Assembly (NCBI GenBank): GCA_018268715.1
Contig: JAFDVZ010000002.1
Coordinates: 305,632 to 369,631, forward strand
Source: Acidobacteriota bacterium
GTDB lineage: Bacteria > Acidobacteriota > Terriglobia > Bryobacterales > Bryobacteraceae
Length of the DNA: 64,000 nt
Reading direction: 5' to 3'
Shown: positions 1-7,881 of the stretch, in pieces
How the letters are laid out: the number at the start of each line of letters is the position of its first letter
Position numbering within the stretch: position 1 is the first letter of the stretch
The notes under the pieces: generated by a model
What the model was told of the DNA's origin: nothing
The model's input: only the letters and a program-made list of their open reading frames with translations
Database searches by the model: none
Program-made: the position numbers and the translations under genes

Positions 1-2
1 AA

Positions 3-1877
3 GCCGCCGCCATGGGCGGTCGCGTGGCGATCGATTCGGGCGACTATAACCCGGTGCTCGGCTTCAGCTACGGCGAAATCGCCGGCATGAGCCGCAGCAT
101 GCATCGCAGCCAGGCCATGGGATCGCCGGAGCGCAAGGGTTCGTCGAAGCAGTTTTTCATCACCATCGCGGGCGACACCGCAAAGGGCGATCCGCTGGAT
201 GGCGTGGACATGACGTGGAAGCGTGTGGCGGGCGGCGCGCCGGTGCAGGCGCTGGTGGACGAGGCCGATCGCGCCTTCGAAGCGGAGCATCCCGAAAAGT
301 CGCTGCCGGCGCTGGTGAAGGCGCGGGCTATCGTGGCGGGGCTGAAGGATCCCTGGGCGGTGCGTAAGCTGGCCGAGTTTGACGAGACCATCGCGTTGTG
401 CGCCGGCGTCGCTGTGGACGCGAACGCGGAGCGGGCGTCGGCGAGCCCGGGCGCGAAGCTGGGCCTGACCGTGACGGCGATCCAGCGCGGCGCGGCTTCC
501 GTTCGATTCGATGGCGTCGAGTGGGGCGGGACCGCGGCCGCCAAACCGGAAGCGATCGCCGGCGGCGTGGACCTGGCGGCGAACACCCCCCTCTCAAAGA
601 ACACCACGTGGAGCGTTGCCGCCGGACAGAGCTACACGCAGCCCTATTGGCTGGTGGAGCCCCATACCGCCGACACCTACACGATCCCGGATCCGAAGCT
701 GCTGGGGATGCCCGAAAATCCCGCGTTGCTCACGGCGCGGGTCGGCCTGACGGTGGACGGCGCCCGGATCGTGCTGGAACGCGCGGTGGCGAACCACTAC
801 GTGGATCGTGCGCGCGGTGAGTTGGTGCGTCCGCTGACCATCGTTCCGCCGGTGTCGGTGGAGATGCCGGAGACCGCCCTGGTGTTCGCCAACGGGGCGT
901 CGAAGCATATCGAGGTGGCCGTGCGGTCGCAGACCGGCGCGGCGTCGGGGACGCTGAAGCTGACCATTCCCGATGGCTGGCGCGTGGAGCCTCAGTCGGC
1001 CGGATTCAAGCTGGCCGCGGGCGAGCAGACGGTGCTGTCGTTCTCCGTAACGCCGCCGGGAGCGAAGGACCTCACCACCGTGATCCGGGCGGCGGCCACC
1101 GTGGATGGTCGCGAGATCGCAAACGACGTCGACGTCATTGCCTACGATCACATTCCCCCTCAGACGCTGTTCCCGCCTTCGACCACCAAGGCCGTTTCCG
1201 CAGTGGTGAAGAACCTGGCCGCGAAGGTCGGCTACATCGCGGGCGCGGGCGACGAGGTTCCGCAATCGCTGCGGCAGATCGGCTGCGACATCACAATGCT
1301 TTCGGCCGATGATCTGGCGCGCGCGGACCTGTCGCGTTTTGACGCCATCGTGACCGGAGTTCGCGCCTACAACGTGCGTCCGGACCTGAAGGCGAACCGG
1401 CAGCGGCTGCTCGAGTACGTGGAAAAGGGCGGAACCATGGTGGTGCAGTACAACGTGGTGGAGGGCGGATTCGGCGGCGGCGATCCGCGGGCGCTTGATG
1501 AGATCGGCCCTTATTCGATGCGCTTCACGCGCGATCGCGTTACCGTGGAGGACGTCCCGGTGAAGTTCCCGGATCCTTCGAATCCTTTGCTGAAGAGCCC
1601 GAATCAGATTACTGACGCCGATTTCGTGGGCTGGGTGCAGGAGCGCGGATTGTACTTCCCGGGGTCATGGGATTCGCATTACTCGCCGCTGTTTGAATGT
1701 CACGATCCGGGCGAGAAGGAACTGGCGGGCGGAACTCTGGCCACGCGGTATGGCAAGGGCGCTTATGTGTTCACGGCTTATTCGTGGTTCCGTCAGTTGC
1801 CGGCGGGAGTGCCGGGCGCATATCGGATTTTCGCGAATTTCCTGAGCGCTGGAAAGGTGCTGAATGGGGCCAGGTGA
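3..1877 (+). CDS. PIG-L family deacetylase, C-terminal part (cut by left edge)
   Basis: The reading frame is open to the left edge, so the N-terminal catalytic part, where the family's HPDDE-type zinc motif lies, is outside the window. Near the start is a SYGEIAGMSRSMHRSQAMG stretch typical of acidobacterial PIG-L/LmbE-like N-acetylglucosamine deacetylases. About residues 285-375 look like a NEW3-type beta-sandwich, and from about residue 405 there is a Rossmann-like region (VGYIAGAGDEVPQSLRQIG) resembling the glutamine-amidotransferase-like domain often found at the C-terminus of these proteins. It probably removes acyl groups from an amino sugar or glycoconjugate outside the cytoplasm. The next small gene overlaps its end by 14 bp, which implies co-translation. 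The exact substrate is unknown. Confidence 0.75.
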   Translation, partial: AAAMGGRVAIDSGDYNPVLGFSYGEIAGMSRSMHRSQAMGSPERKGSSKQFFITIAGDTAKGDPLDGVDMTWKRVAGGAPVQALVDEADRAFEAEHPEKSLPALVKARAIVAGLKDPWAVRKLAEFDETIALCAGVAVDANAERASASPGAKLGLTVTAIQRGAASVRFDGVEWGGTAAAKPEAIAGGVDLAANTPLSKNTTWSVAAGQSYTQPYWLVEPHTADTYTIPDPKLLGMPENPALLTARVGLTVDGARIVLERAVANHYVDRARGELVRPLTIVPPVSVEMPETALVFANGASKHIEVAVRSQTGAASGTLKLTIPDGWRVEPQSAGFKLAAGEQTVLSFSVTPPGAKDLTTVIRAAATVDGREIANDVDVIAYDHIPPQTLFPPSTTKAVSAVVKNLAAKVGYIAGAGDEVPQSLRQIGCDITMLSADDLARADLSRFDAIVTGVRAYNVRPDLKANRQRLLEYVEKGGTMVVQYNVVEGGFGGGDPRALDEIGPYSMRFTRDRVTVEDVPVKFPDPSNPLLKSPNQITDADFVGWVQERGLYFPGSWDSHYSPLFECHDPGEKELAGGTLATRYGKGAYVFTAYSWFRQLPAGVPGAYRIFANFLSAGKVLNGAR

Positions 1878-2004
1878 GAAGCATGTCATCGACGAGCCTC
1901 CTCCGTTCCTGGGGACCTGGGGGCGGGTGTATGCGTTTGTGGTCGTATATCTGGGCATTGTGATCCTGGTGTTTTACGGGTTTACTCGCGCTTTCGCGCC
2001 TTGA
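1864..2004 (+). CDS. small single-pass membrane protein
   Basis: A 46-residue frame begins with ATG 14 bp before the stop of the PIG-L gene and ends 27 bp before the symporter start. The protein has a polar N-terminus (MGPGEKHVIDEPPPFLGTW) and one strongly hydrophobic segment (VYAFVVVYLGIVILVFYGF), so it should span the membrane once. Its position between a deacetylase and a transporter, with overlapping coding, argues that it is real. It may be a small partner of the symporter. No family is recognised. Confidence 0.6.
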   Translation: MGPGEKHVIDEPPPFLGTWGRVYAFVVVYLGIVILVFYGFTRAFAP

Positions 2005-2031
2005 GGTCCGCCCATATAGAAGGGGATTTCT

Positions 2032-3741
2032 TTGAGGACGCTGGACTGGGTTGTCCTGTTCGGTTGGCTACTGTGCATCGTCGGTTATGGACTGTGGCGC
2101 GGACGCGGATCCACCACCGTCGATAAGTACCTGCGCGCCGGCAAGGAGATGCCGTGGTACGCCATGGGGCTCTCCATCATGGCCACTCAGGCCAGCGCGA
2201 TCACCTTCATTTCAACCACCGGACAATCCTACGTGGATGGCATGCGGTTCGTGCAGTTCTATTTCGGACTGCCGCTCGCGATGGTCATCCTCTCGGCCAC
2301 GGCGGTGCCGATCTTTCATCGCGCCAACGTCTACACGGCGTACGAGTACTTGGAGCAGCGCTTCGACGCCAAGACTCGCGCGCTGGTGAGCGTCGTGTTC
2401 CTGGTGCAGCGGGGCCTGGCCGCGGGCATATCCCTGTATGCGCCGGCCGTCGTGCTGTCGGTGATCCTTGGGTGGCCCGATCGAGTCACCACGTGGGTGA
2501 TGGGCGGGCTGGTGATCCTCTACACGGCGATCGGCGGCATTAAGGCCGTCACCTGGGCCGATGTCCAGCAAATGACCGTGATCTTCGCCGCGCTGGTGCT
2601 GGCGCTGGGGATGGCGGTGTTCCTGCTGCCTTCGAACGTGTCCTTTAGCGACGCGCTTACGATCGCGGGCGCCGCGGGACGCCTGAATCCCGTAACGGTG
2701 AAGTTCGATTGGAACGACCGGTATAACGTTTTCAGCGGGTTGATCGGCGGGATGTTCCTCGCGCTCGCCTATTTCGGCACGGACCAGAGCCAGGTGCAGC
2801 GCTATCTCACCGGCAAGTCGATCGGGCAGAGCCGGCTGAGCCTGATCTTCAACGCGATGGCGAAGATCCCGATGCAGTTCTTCATCCTGTTCATCGGGGC
2901 GATGGTGTTCGTGTTCTTCACCTTCGAGAAGGCTCCCGTGCTGTTCCAGCCCGTCGCGATGAAGCGGATCGAATCGGAGCCCCGATTCGGGGGCATCCAG
3001 GACCGCTATTCGAAGGCCTTCGACGCGCGGCGCGCCGCGGCTGCCGATCTGCTTTCTGCGAAGCGGGCGCACGACGATGCGTCGTGGAAGGCGGGCCTCG
3101 AGCGCTATCGCGCCGCGCAGACGTCGCTCGACGCCGCGCGCAAGGAAGGCGCGAAGCTGGCTGAAGACAAGCTGGGCATTCCGGGGTTCAACGACACCAA
3201 TTACATCTTTCTGTCGTTCGTGACGCGGTACCTGCCGGTGGGCGTGGTGGGCCTGGTGCTCGGCGTCATCTTCTCGGCGGCGATGTCGTCGATATCGGGC
3301 GAGATCAACTCGCTTGCCACCGTGAGCGTCATCGACGTGTACCGACGCTACGTGTCCAAGCAGGCCACCGACCGGCACTACCTGTTTGTCTCGCGGGCCG
3401 CGACGGCGTTCTGGGGAATCTGGGCTGTCGCCTTTGCGAGCTACGGCTCGGGCTTTGGAGCTTTGATCGAGGCCGTGAATATGATCGGCTCGCTGTTCTA
3501 CGGCGGCATGCTGGGTGTTTTCGTGCTCGCCGTCTTCGTCAAGCGGGTGGGATCGAACGGGGCGTTTTTCGGCGTTCTGGCCGGCGAGGCGGCGATCTTC
3601 GCGGCCAAGTTCTTCACCAACATTTCGTTTCTCTGGTACAACGTGATCGGCTGCATCGTCGTCATCCTGACGGGGCTGCTGATCTCGCTGGTGGAGCCTG
3701 GCGGTGGACGGACTCAGCAAGGAAGCGTCGAAGCAAGGTGA
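2032..3741 (+). CDS. sodium:solute symporter (SSS family)
   Basis: The 569-residue protein has the many hydrophobic helices of the SSS family and SSS-like motifs, including ATQASAITFISTTGQSY and ISTAAMSS-like AAMSSISGEINSLATV. It should import an organic solute, perhaps a sugar or sialic-acid-like compound, driven by sodium. A polar insertion at about residues 300-385, rich in Ala, Arg and Lys, lies between two helices and is longer than in simple members. The start is TTG at 2032, preceded by AGAAGGGG at a suitable distance. It follows the PIG-L gene and a small membrane protein, so it may take up products freed by that enzyme. The substrate is inferred only weakly. Confidence 0.85.
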   Translation: MRTLDWVVLFGWLLCIVGYGLWRGRGSTTVDKYLRAGKEMPWYAMGLSIMATQASAITFISTTGQSYVDGMRFVQFYFGLPLAMVILSATAVPIFHRANVYTAYEYLEQRFDAKTRALVSVVFLVQRGLAAGISLYAPAVVLSVILGWPDRVTTWVMGGLVILYTAIGGIKAVTWADVQQMTVIFAALVLALGMAVFLLPSNVSFSDALTIAGAAGRLNPVTVKFDWNDRYNVFSGLIGGMFLALAYFGTDQSQVQRYLTGKSIGQSRLSLIFNAMAKIPMQFFILFIGAMVFVFFTFEKAPVLFQPVAMKRIESEPRFGGIQDRYSKAFDARRAAAADLLSAKRAHDDASWKAGLERYRAAQTSLDAARKEGAKLAEDKLGIPGFNDTNYIFLSFVTRYLPVGVVGLVLGVIFSAAMSSISGEINSLATVSVIDVYRRYVSKQATDRHYLFVSRAATAFWGIWAVAFASYGSGFGALIEAVNMIGSLFYGGMLGVFVLAVFVKRVGSNGAFFGVLAGEAAIFAAKFFTNISFLWYNVIGCIVVILTGLLISLVEPGGGRTQQGSVEAR

Positions 3742-4513
3742 GCTGTGGGGTCGTGGAGCGCGCGAATATGCCGCGTTCCAGGAGCCTTCGTTCGCCGAGT
3801 TGTGGAGCGCGACGCTGGACGCCGCGCGCGTCGAGGTGGGAGTACGTGTGCTCGACGCAGGCTGCGGGGCGGGAGGCGCGTGCGCATTGGCACTGGCGCG
3901 TGGAGCCATCGCGACGGGAGTGGACGCCGCCGACGAGATGATCGCAATCGCTCGCGCACGCGTGGCCGGCGCTCAATTCCGCATCGGGGAGATCGACGAA
4001 CTGCCGTTCGCGGACTGCGAGTTCGAGGCCGTTGTCGCTGTGAACGCGCTGCAGACGGCTGTGCGGCCGGATCGTGCGGTCAGTGAGTTGGCTCGGGTAT
4101 GCCGGGTGGGAGGGCGCGTCGCGATCGCGGCGTTTGCCGATCCCGCGGCGTCGGACATGGGGCGTGTGTTCCGCGCCATCCGCGGATTGTTCGAGCGGCC
4201 TCCGGCGGGCGGCGGACCTTTCGCGCTCTCTGATGAAGCGTCGTTTCGCGCGCTCATCGATCGCGCCGACGCTCTGCGTTTCGAATCCATGAGTGACGCC
4301 GCCTACGCATACAGGTATCCTGATATGGAGACGGCGCTGCGCGGGATGATGTCCGCTGGGGGGACTTGGCGCGCGGCCGAAATTCTGGGAGAGGATCGCG
4401 TGCGGGATGCCGTTCGCGTGGCGCTTGAGGGGCTGCGGCAGCCGGATGGGACGGTGCGAATGACGAACCGCTTCCGGATCGTCGCGGCGCGACGGGTCGG
4501 CGGATCCGACTAA
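3704..4513 (+). CDS. class I SAM-dependent methyltransferase
   Basis: The GTG start at 3704 lies inside the 3' end of the symporter gene, a 38-bp overlap. The 269-residue protein contains the glycine-rich SAM motif VLDAGCGAGGACALAL (about residues 46-61), then an acidic residue after the second strand (GVDAADEM). It resembles UbiE/COQ5-like small-molecule methyltransferases (Methyltransf_11 type). The methyl acceptor cannot be read from the sequence. The overlap suggests translational coupling to the symporter gene, but a functional link is not obvious. Confidence 0.8.
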   Translation: MDGLSKEASKQGELWGRGAREYAAFQEPSFAELWSATLDAARVEVGVRVLDAGCGAGGACALALARGAIATGVDAADEMIAIARARVAGAQFRIGEIDELPFADCEFEAVVAVNALQTAVRPDRAVSELARVCRVGGRVAIAAFADPAASDMGRVFRAIRGLFERPPAGGGPFALSDEASFRALIDRADALRFESMSDAAYAYRYPDMETALRGMMSAGGTWRAAEILGEDRVRDAVRVALEGLRQPDGTVRMTNRFRIVAARRVGGSD

Positions 4514-4611
4514 TGCCGCATCCTTTGAGCGATTTCGCGCATCACAACTGACAGCGGTCCGTCTTCTTACAAACAAGCTCTAACAACCAAAATCCTAGAG
4601 GAGGATGTGAA

Positions 4612-5223
4612 TTGGCGTTTACGTTACCGACCCTGCCGTATGCCACGGATGCACTGGAGCCTTCCATTGACAAGGCTACTATGGAGATTCACCATGGCAA
4701 GCACCATGGCGCTTATGTGACCAATTTGAACAAGGCCCTGGAATCGGCCCCCGAATTGGCCAACCTGTCTGTTGAAGAGTTGCTGGCCAACGGTCTGGCG
4801 AAGGTTCCCGAGAGCATCCGCACGGCTGTCCGCAACAACGGCGGCGGTCATGTGAATCACACGATGTTCTGGGAGATCATGGCGCCGAACGCCGGCGGAG
4901 CGCCGGGCGGAGCGCTGGGCGAGGCGATCGCCGCGAAGTTCGGCAGCTTCGACACTCTGAAGGAGAAGCTGAACGCGGCCGGCATGGGCCGTTTCGGCTC
5001 GGGTTGGGCGTGGCTGGTGAAGACTCCGGGCGGATTGGAGATCACCTCGACCGCGAACCAGGACAGCCCGATCAGCGACGGAAACAGCCCGATCCTGGGC
5101 GTCGACGTTTGGGAACACGCTTACTACCTGAAGTATCAGAACCGCCGCGCCGAGTATCTGGCCGCGTGGTGGAATGTCGTCAACTGGAAAGCCGTTGAAG
5201 AGCGCTTCAACAAATTAAAGTAA
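4612..5223 (+). CDS. sodA: superoxide dismutase, Mn-type
   Basis: The 203-residue protein is a full-length Fe/Mn superoxide dismutase that converts superoxide to peroxide and oxygen in the cytoplasm. Metal ligands are His27, His83, Asp165 and His169 (DVWEHAYY). The residue pair that separates subfamilies favours manganese: Gly in NNGGGHVNH in place of the Fe-type Gln, and Gln150 in NQDSP. The start is TTG, with a strong AGAGGAGG ribosome site just upstream. There is no signal peptide. A hairpin terminator follows. Metal use in life still depends on the cell. Confidence 0.95.
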   Translation: MAFTLPTLPYATDALEPSIDKATMEIHHGKHHGAYVTNLNKALESAPELANLSVEELLANGLAKVPESIRTAVRNNGGGHVNHTMFWEIMAPNAGGAPGGALGEAIAAKFGSFDTLKEKLNAAGMGRFGSGWAWLVKTPGGLEITSTANQDSPISDGNSPILGVDVWEHAYYLKYQNRRAEYLAAWWNVVNWKAVEERFNKLK

Positions 5224-5236
5224 CCTTCCGCGATAG

Positions 5237-5266
5237 GGCGCGCTCATCAAGGGCGCGCCTTCCTTC
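5237..5266 (+). terminator. probable rho-independent terminator after sodA
   Basis: A 7-bp GC stem, GGCGCGC and GCGCGCC, encloses a 9-nt loop and is followed by a pyrimidine-rich TTCCTTCC run. It begins 13 nt after the sodA stop codon. The tail is not a pure T run, so the efficiency is uncertain. Confidence 0.55.
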
Positions 5267-5292
5267 CATCCGGCCGCATCTCCGGCGGCGTC

Positions 5293-5298
5293 TATACT
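5293..5298 (+). promoter_or_regulatory. -10-like element TATACT before the next gene
   Basis: TATACT matches TATAAT at five of six positions and ends only 7 nt before the ATG at 5306. Transcription would start at or next to the start codon, giving a leaderless message. No clear -35 element is seen. The same arrangement recurs in this window. Confidence 0.4.
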
Positions 5299-5305
5299 TG
5301 TCCTC

Positions 5306-6370
5306 ATGTTGGTTCTCTTCTTGTGGCTCGCGGCGGAGTGGGCCGCGCTTTCGAGCGGATCCTCTGCGTCTTTGCGAGGTGTGAGCGGCGTCAGCGGACG
5401 TGTTGCATGGGCGAGCGGCGCCAAGGGGACGGTCCTGCGGACGGTGGACGGCGGCGCAACATGGAAGGCGCTTTCGGTTCCGGGCGGCGAGGCGCTGGAT
5501 TTTCGTGATGTCGAAGCATTCGACGCCAACCGGGCCATTCTCATGAGCGCCGGGCCGGGCGCGGCGTCGCGGATCTACGCCACCGATGACGGCGGAGATC
5601 AGTGGAAGCTACTGTTCGAGAATCCCGATACCAAAGGCTTCTTTGATTCGATCGCATTCTGGGATCGGCGGCGCGGCCTGATTGCCGGTGACGCCGTCGA
5701 TGGACGCATGACTCTGCTTCGCACCGAAGACGGCGGCGCGTCGTGGCGCAAGGCCGATACGGTTCCAGTTGCGAATGAGGGCGAGGGCGCGTTCGCTGCC
5801 AGCGGCACTGTGGTGACCGTGCGGCCGGGTGGACTGGCGTGGTTGGCGACCGGGGGCAAGGGCGGTGGGCGGGTGTACCGATCCACCGATTGGGGACGCA
5901 CGTGGCATGCCGTCCAGACGCCGCTGCGGCATGACTCCGACTCGAGCGGGATCTTCTCCATCGCTTTCCGAGACGATCATCACGGCGTCGTGGTGGGCGG
6001 CGATTACGCCAAGCCGGATGAAGACCGCGAGAACATCGCTTATACGGAAGACGGCGGCAGCACGTGGACGGCGGGAAGGGCTCGGCCGCGCGGCTTCCGG
6101 TCCGCGGTGGTGTTCATTGATGGGGCTCTGTTGGTGACCGGCACGAGCGGCTCCGATATCTCGCGGGATGGCGGGCGCACGTGGACGCCTTCCGGCGATC
6201 GTGGATACAACGCGCTGAGCGTGGCTGAGGGCGCGGTTTGGGCGGCTGGCGCAGGGGGGCGAATCGGACGATACTCAGAGCATGCGGTTTGCAGCAGCCT
6301 TCCTTTTTGTAGCGCCTTTGTTCGCCTCACAGATTCTGACAGTAACTCCCGCAGTCATCACTCAGTGTAA
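5306..6370 (+). CDS. secreted YCF48/BNR-type beta-propeller protein
   Basis: After a short hydrophobic N-terminus (MLVLFLWLAAEWAALSS, likely a signal peptide), the 354-residue protein repeats the sialidase/YCF48-type blade motif TxDGGxTW: TVDGGATW, ATDDGGDQW, TEDGGASW, STDWGRTW, TEDGGSTW and SRDGGRTW. This predicts a beta-propeller of about six blades, as in photosystem-assembly-like or glycosidase-like propellers. The propeller fold seems to end at about residue 325, yet the frame runs a further 30 residues and overlaps the next gene by 89 bp. That tail may result from a lost stop codon. The biochemical role is unknown. Confidence 0.7.
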   Translation: MLVLFLWLAAEWAALSSGSSASLRGVSGVSGRVAWASGAKGTVLRTVDGGATWKALSVPGGEALDFRDVEAFDANRAILMSAGPGAASRIYATDDGGDQWKLLFENPDTKGFFDSIAFWDRRRGLIAGDAVDGRMTLLRTEDGGASWRKADTVPVANEGEGAFAASGTVVTVRPGGLAWLATGGKGGGRVYRSTDWGRTWHAVQTPLRHDSDSSGIFSIAFRDDHHGVVVGGDYAKPDEDRENIAYTEDGGSTWTAGRARPRGFRSAVVFIDGALLVTGTSGSDISRDGGRTWTPSGDRGYNALSVAEGAVWAAGAGGRIGRYSEHAVCSSLPFCSAFVRLTDSDSNSRSHHSV

Positions 6371-7532
6371 GTCGGGTCTGGGTCACGCCACGATTTCATG
6401 GGACGCTCCGGCAGGCGCCCGGGTGCAGATACGAATCGGGGACCGCACCGGTGTCCCGATGACCGGATTCATGGATTCAACCGGATCGGTCGAGACCGGC
6501 GATTGGGTGAGTGACGGCATGATATTCGTGCTGGTGAATGACGCCGCCTATGAGTATGGTCGCGCGGCGGCGCGGTTGAATTGCGGCGGCACGGCCGACT
6601 CAACACCGGCGGCGATCACATCTTCGACGGCGTACTTACCCCTACAGACCGGCAATCAGTGGGTGTACCGGGCGGACAGCCGGGCTGTAACATCGACTTA
6701 CTTCACGCGCACCGTCACCGGGACCCGGCTCATCGGCGACCGAACCTATTTCGTCCTGGAGGACCGCGCCTCACCCGGCGATGCATCCACGCAAACGCTG
6801 GTTCGCGAGGACGAGCAAGGCCGCATTTACCGTCTCAACGGCGACACGGAGGAGACATGGGTGGATCCGTCAGGAGGGCCTGGCGTTGTGACCATACAGA
6901 GCCGCGACGTTCCTGTGTCGACGCCAGTGGGCAGCCTCCCAGTGGGGCTCACCTATCAACTGCCGGGCTTTATCTTCGAGACGGGAGTGTTTGCCCGGGG
7001 GCTGGGGCAGATGAGTTCCAGTTCTTCGCTGATCTCTGGTTCGTCGGGCGGATTCACTTATGGATTCAACCTTGTGGAGAGCCGCATCGGATCGGGCTTG
7101 CATTTCATGACTCCCGCAACTTCAGTGGAGGTTGGAGTGGAACTTAACAAGCTGGATGTTACGGGTAAGAACGTCACTAACTGTGCAATTCCTTGTTACT
7201 TTACAGCCTGCGGCCTGGGAGGCGCCGATCCGACGGGCACTTACAAGCCGTGCTTCCAGGCTCGCGTGCGGGTTGGTCTGGGGTCTTGCACAGCGTCATC
7301 TCCGGTAACAGCGGCGCTTTCGTTGGTGGATGGGACCGGAGCAGTTGTGCATAGCGCCGATATCGGTCTGACCGTGCCGGCGGGAACCTGTCAGGCCGCG
7401 GCCTATCACCAGACGCCACTCTATTCTGCTCCGAATTCACCGTTTCCGGCGGGCTCGTATCGGGTCAATGTGAAGGTGACGGCGGGAGGCGAAGAGATCG
7501 GGACCGCGTCGGCGCCGGTGACGATTCAGTAA
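6282..7532 (+). CDS. secreted protein of unknown function
   Basis: The 416-residue protein begins with a clear signal peptide (MRFAAAFLFVAPLFA). It continues with a beta-rich region and, at about residues 115-250, a segment of the kind YLPLQTGNQWVYRADSRAV that is typical of secreted proteins measuring or binding at the cell surface. A C-terminal beta-sandwich-like part contains five cysteines (CAIPCYFTACGLGG, CFQARVRVGLGSC), possibly forming disulphides. It overlaps the 3' end of the propeller gene by 89 bp in another frame, so the two may be made together. I do not recognise the family. Confidence 0.6.
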   Translation: MRFAAAFLFVAPLFASQILTVTPAVITQCKSGLGHATISWDAPAGARVQIRIGDRTGVPMTGFMDSTGSVETGDWVSDGMIFVLVNDAAYEYGRAAARLNCGGTADSTPAAITSSTAYLPLQTGNQWVYRADSRAVTSTYFTRTVTGTRLIGDRTYFVLEDRASPGDASTQTLVREDEQGRIYRLNGDTEETWVDPSGGPGVVTIQSRDVPVSTPVGSLPVGLTYQLPGFIFETGVFARGLGQMSSSSSLISGSSGGFTYGFNLVESRIGSGLHFMTPATSVEVGVELNKLDVTGKNVTNCAIPCYFTACGLGGADPTGTYKPCFQARVRVGLGSCTASSPVTAALSLVDGTGAVVHSADIGLTVPAGTCQAAAYHQTPLYSAPNSPFPAGSYRVNVKVTAGGEEIGTASAPVTIQ

Positions 7533-7534
7533 GC

Positions 7535-7804
7535 TCAGCCGTACGTCTCAACTGCCTTGGCCACCCCAGGATGGAATTCGACTGAAGCGTTGAAGGCGAG
7601 GAAGAACGGCTCCGCGATGGCTGGAATGCCAGAGGCGGCGGGAAGGTCGACGATCAGCACACCGGTCCTGCGTCCGCACTCTTCGTAGAAGTAGACGGCT
7701 TCTGGCTTGATGGACTCAATGATGCCGCCCAGGGCGTTGAAGCCTTCGCGGACCATTCGGTTCCCCACTTGCACGGGAATGCCGACTTTGACGATGAAAC
7801 GCAT
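7535..7804 (-). CDS. small conserved hypothetical protein
   Basis: The 89-residue protein starting MRFIVKVGIPVQ has alternating short strands and helices (YFYEECGRRTGVLIVDL, IAEPFFLAFNASVEFHP), as in DUF3303-like single-domain proteins with a ferredoxin-like fold. A longer in-frame start at 7858 is possible, but the conserved part begins at 7804. It converges with the preceding gene with a 2-bp gap. No catalytic motif is visible. Confidence 0.55.
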   Translation of the reverse strand: MRFIVKVGIPVQVGNRMVREGFNALGGIIESIKPEAVYFYEECGRRTGVLIVDLPAASGIPAIAEPFFLAFNASVEFHPGVAKAVETYG

Positions 7805-7881
7805 GGTTGTTCCACCGAGGCCAGCGCAAGGCCCGACATCAGAGGTACGCCCGACCATGTAGGGGTGGATTTCGAAAACCG

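Noticed and set aside
2212-3909. 565-residue minus-strand frame opposite the symporter
   Set aside because: Charge-rich shadow of a membrane protein gene; no start signal or motif.
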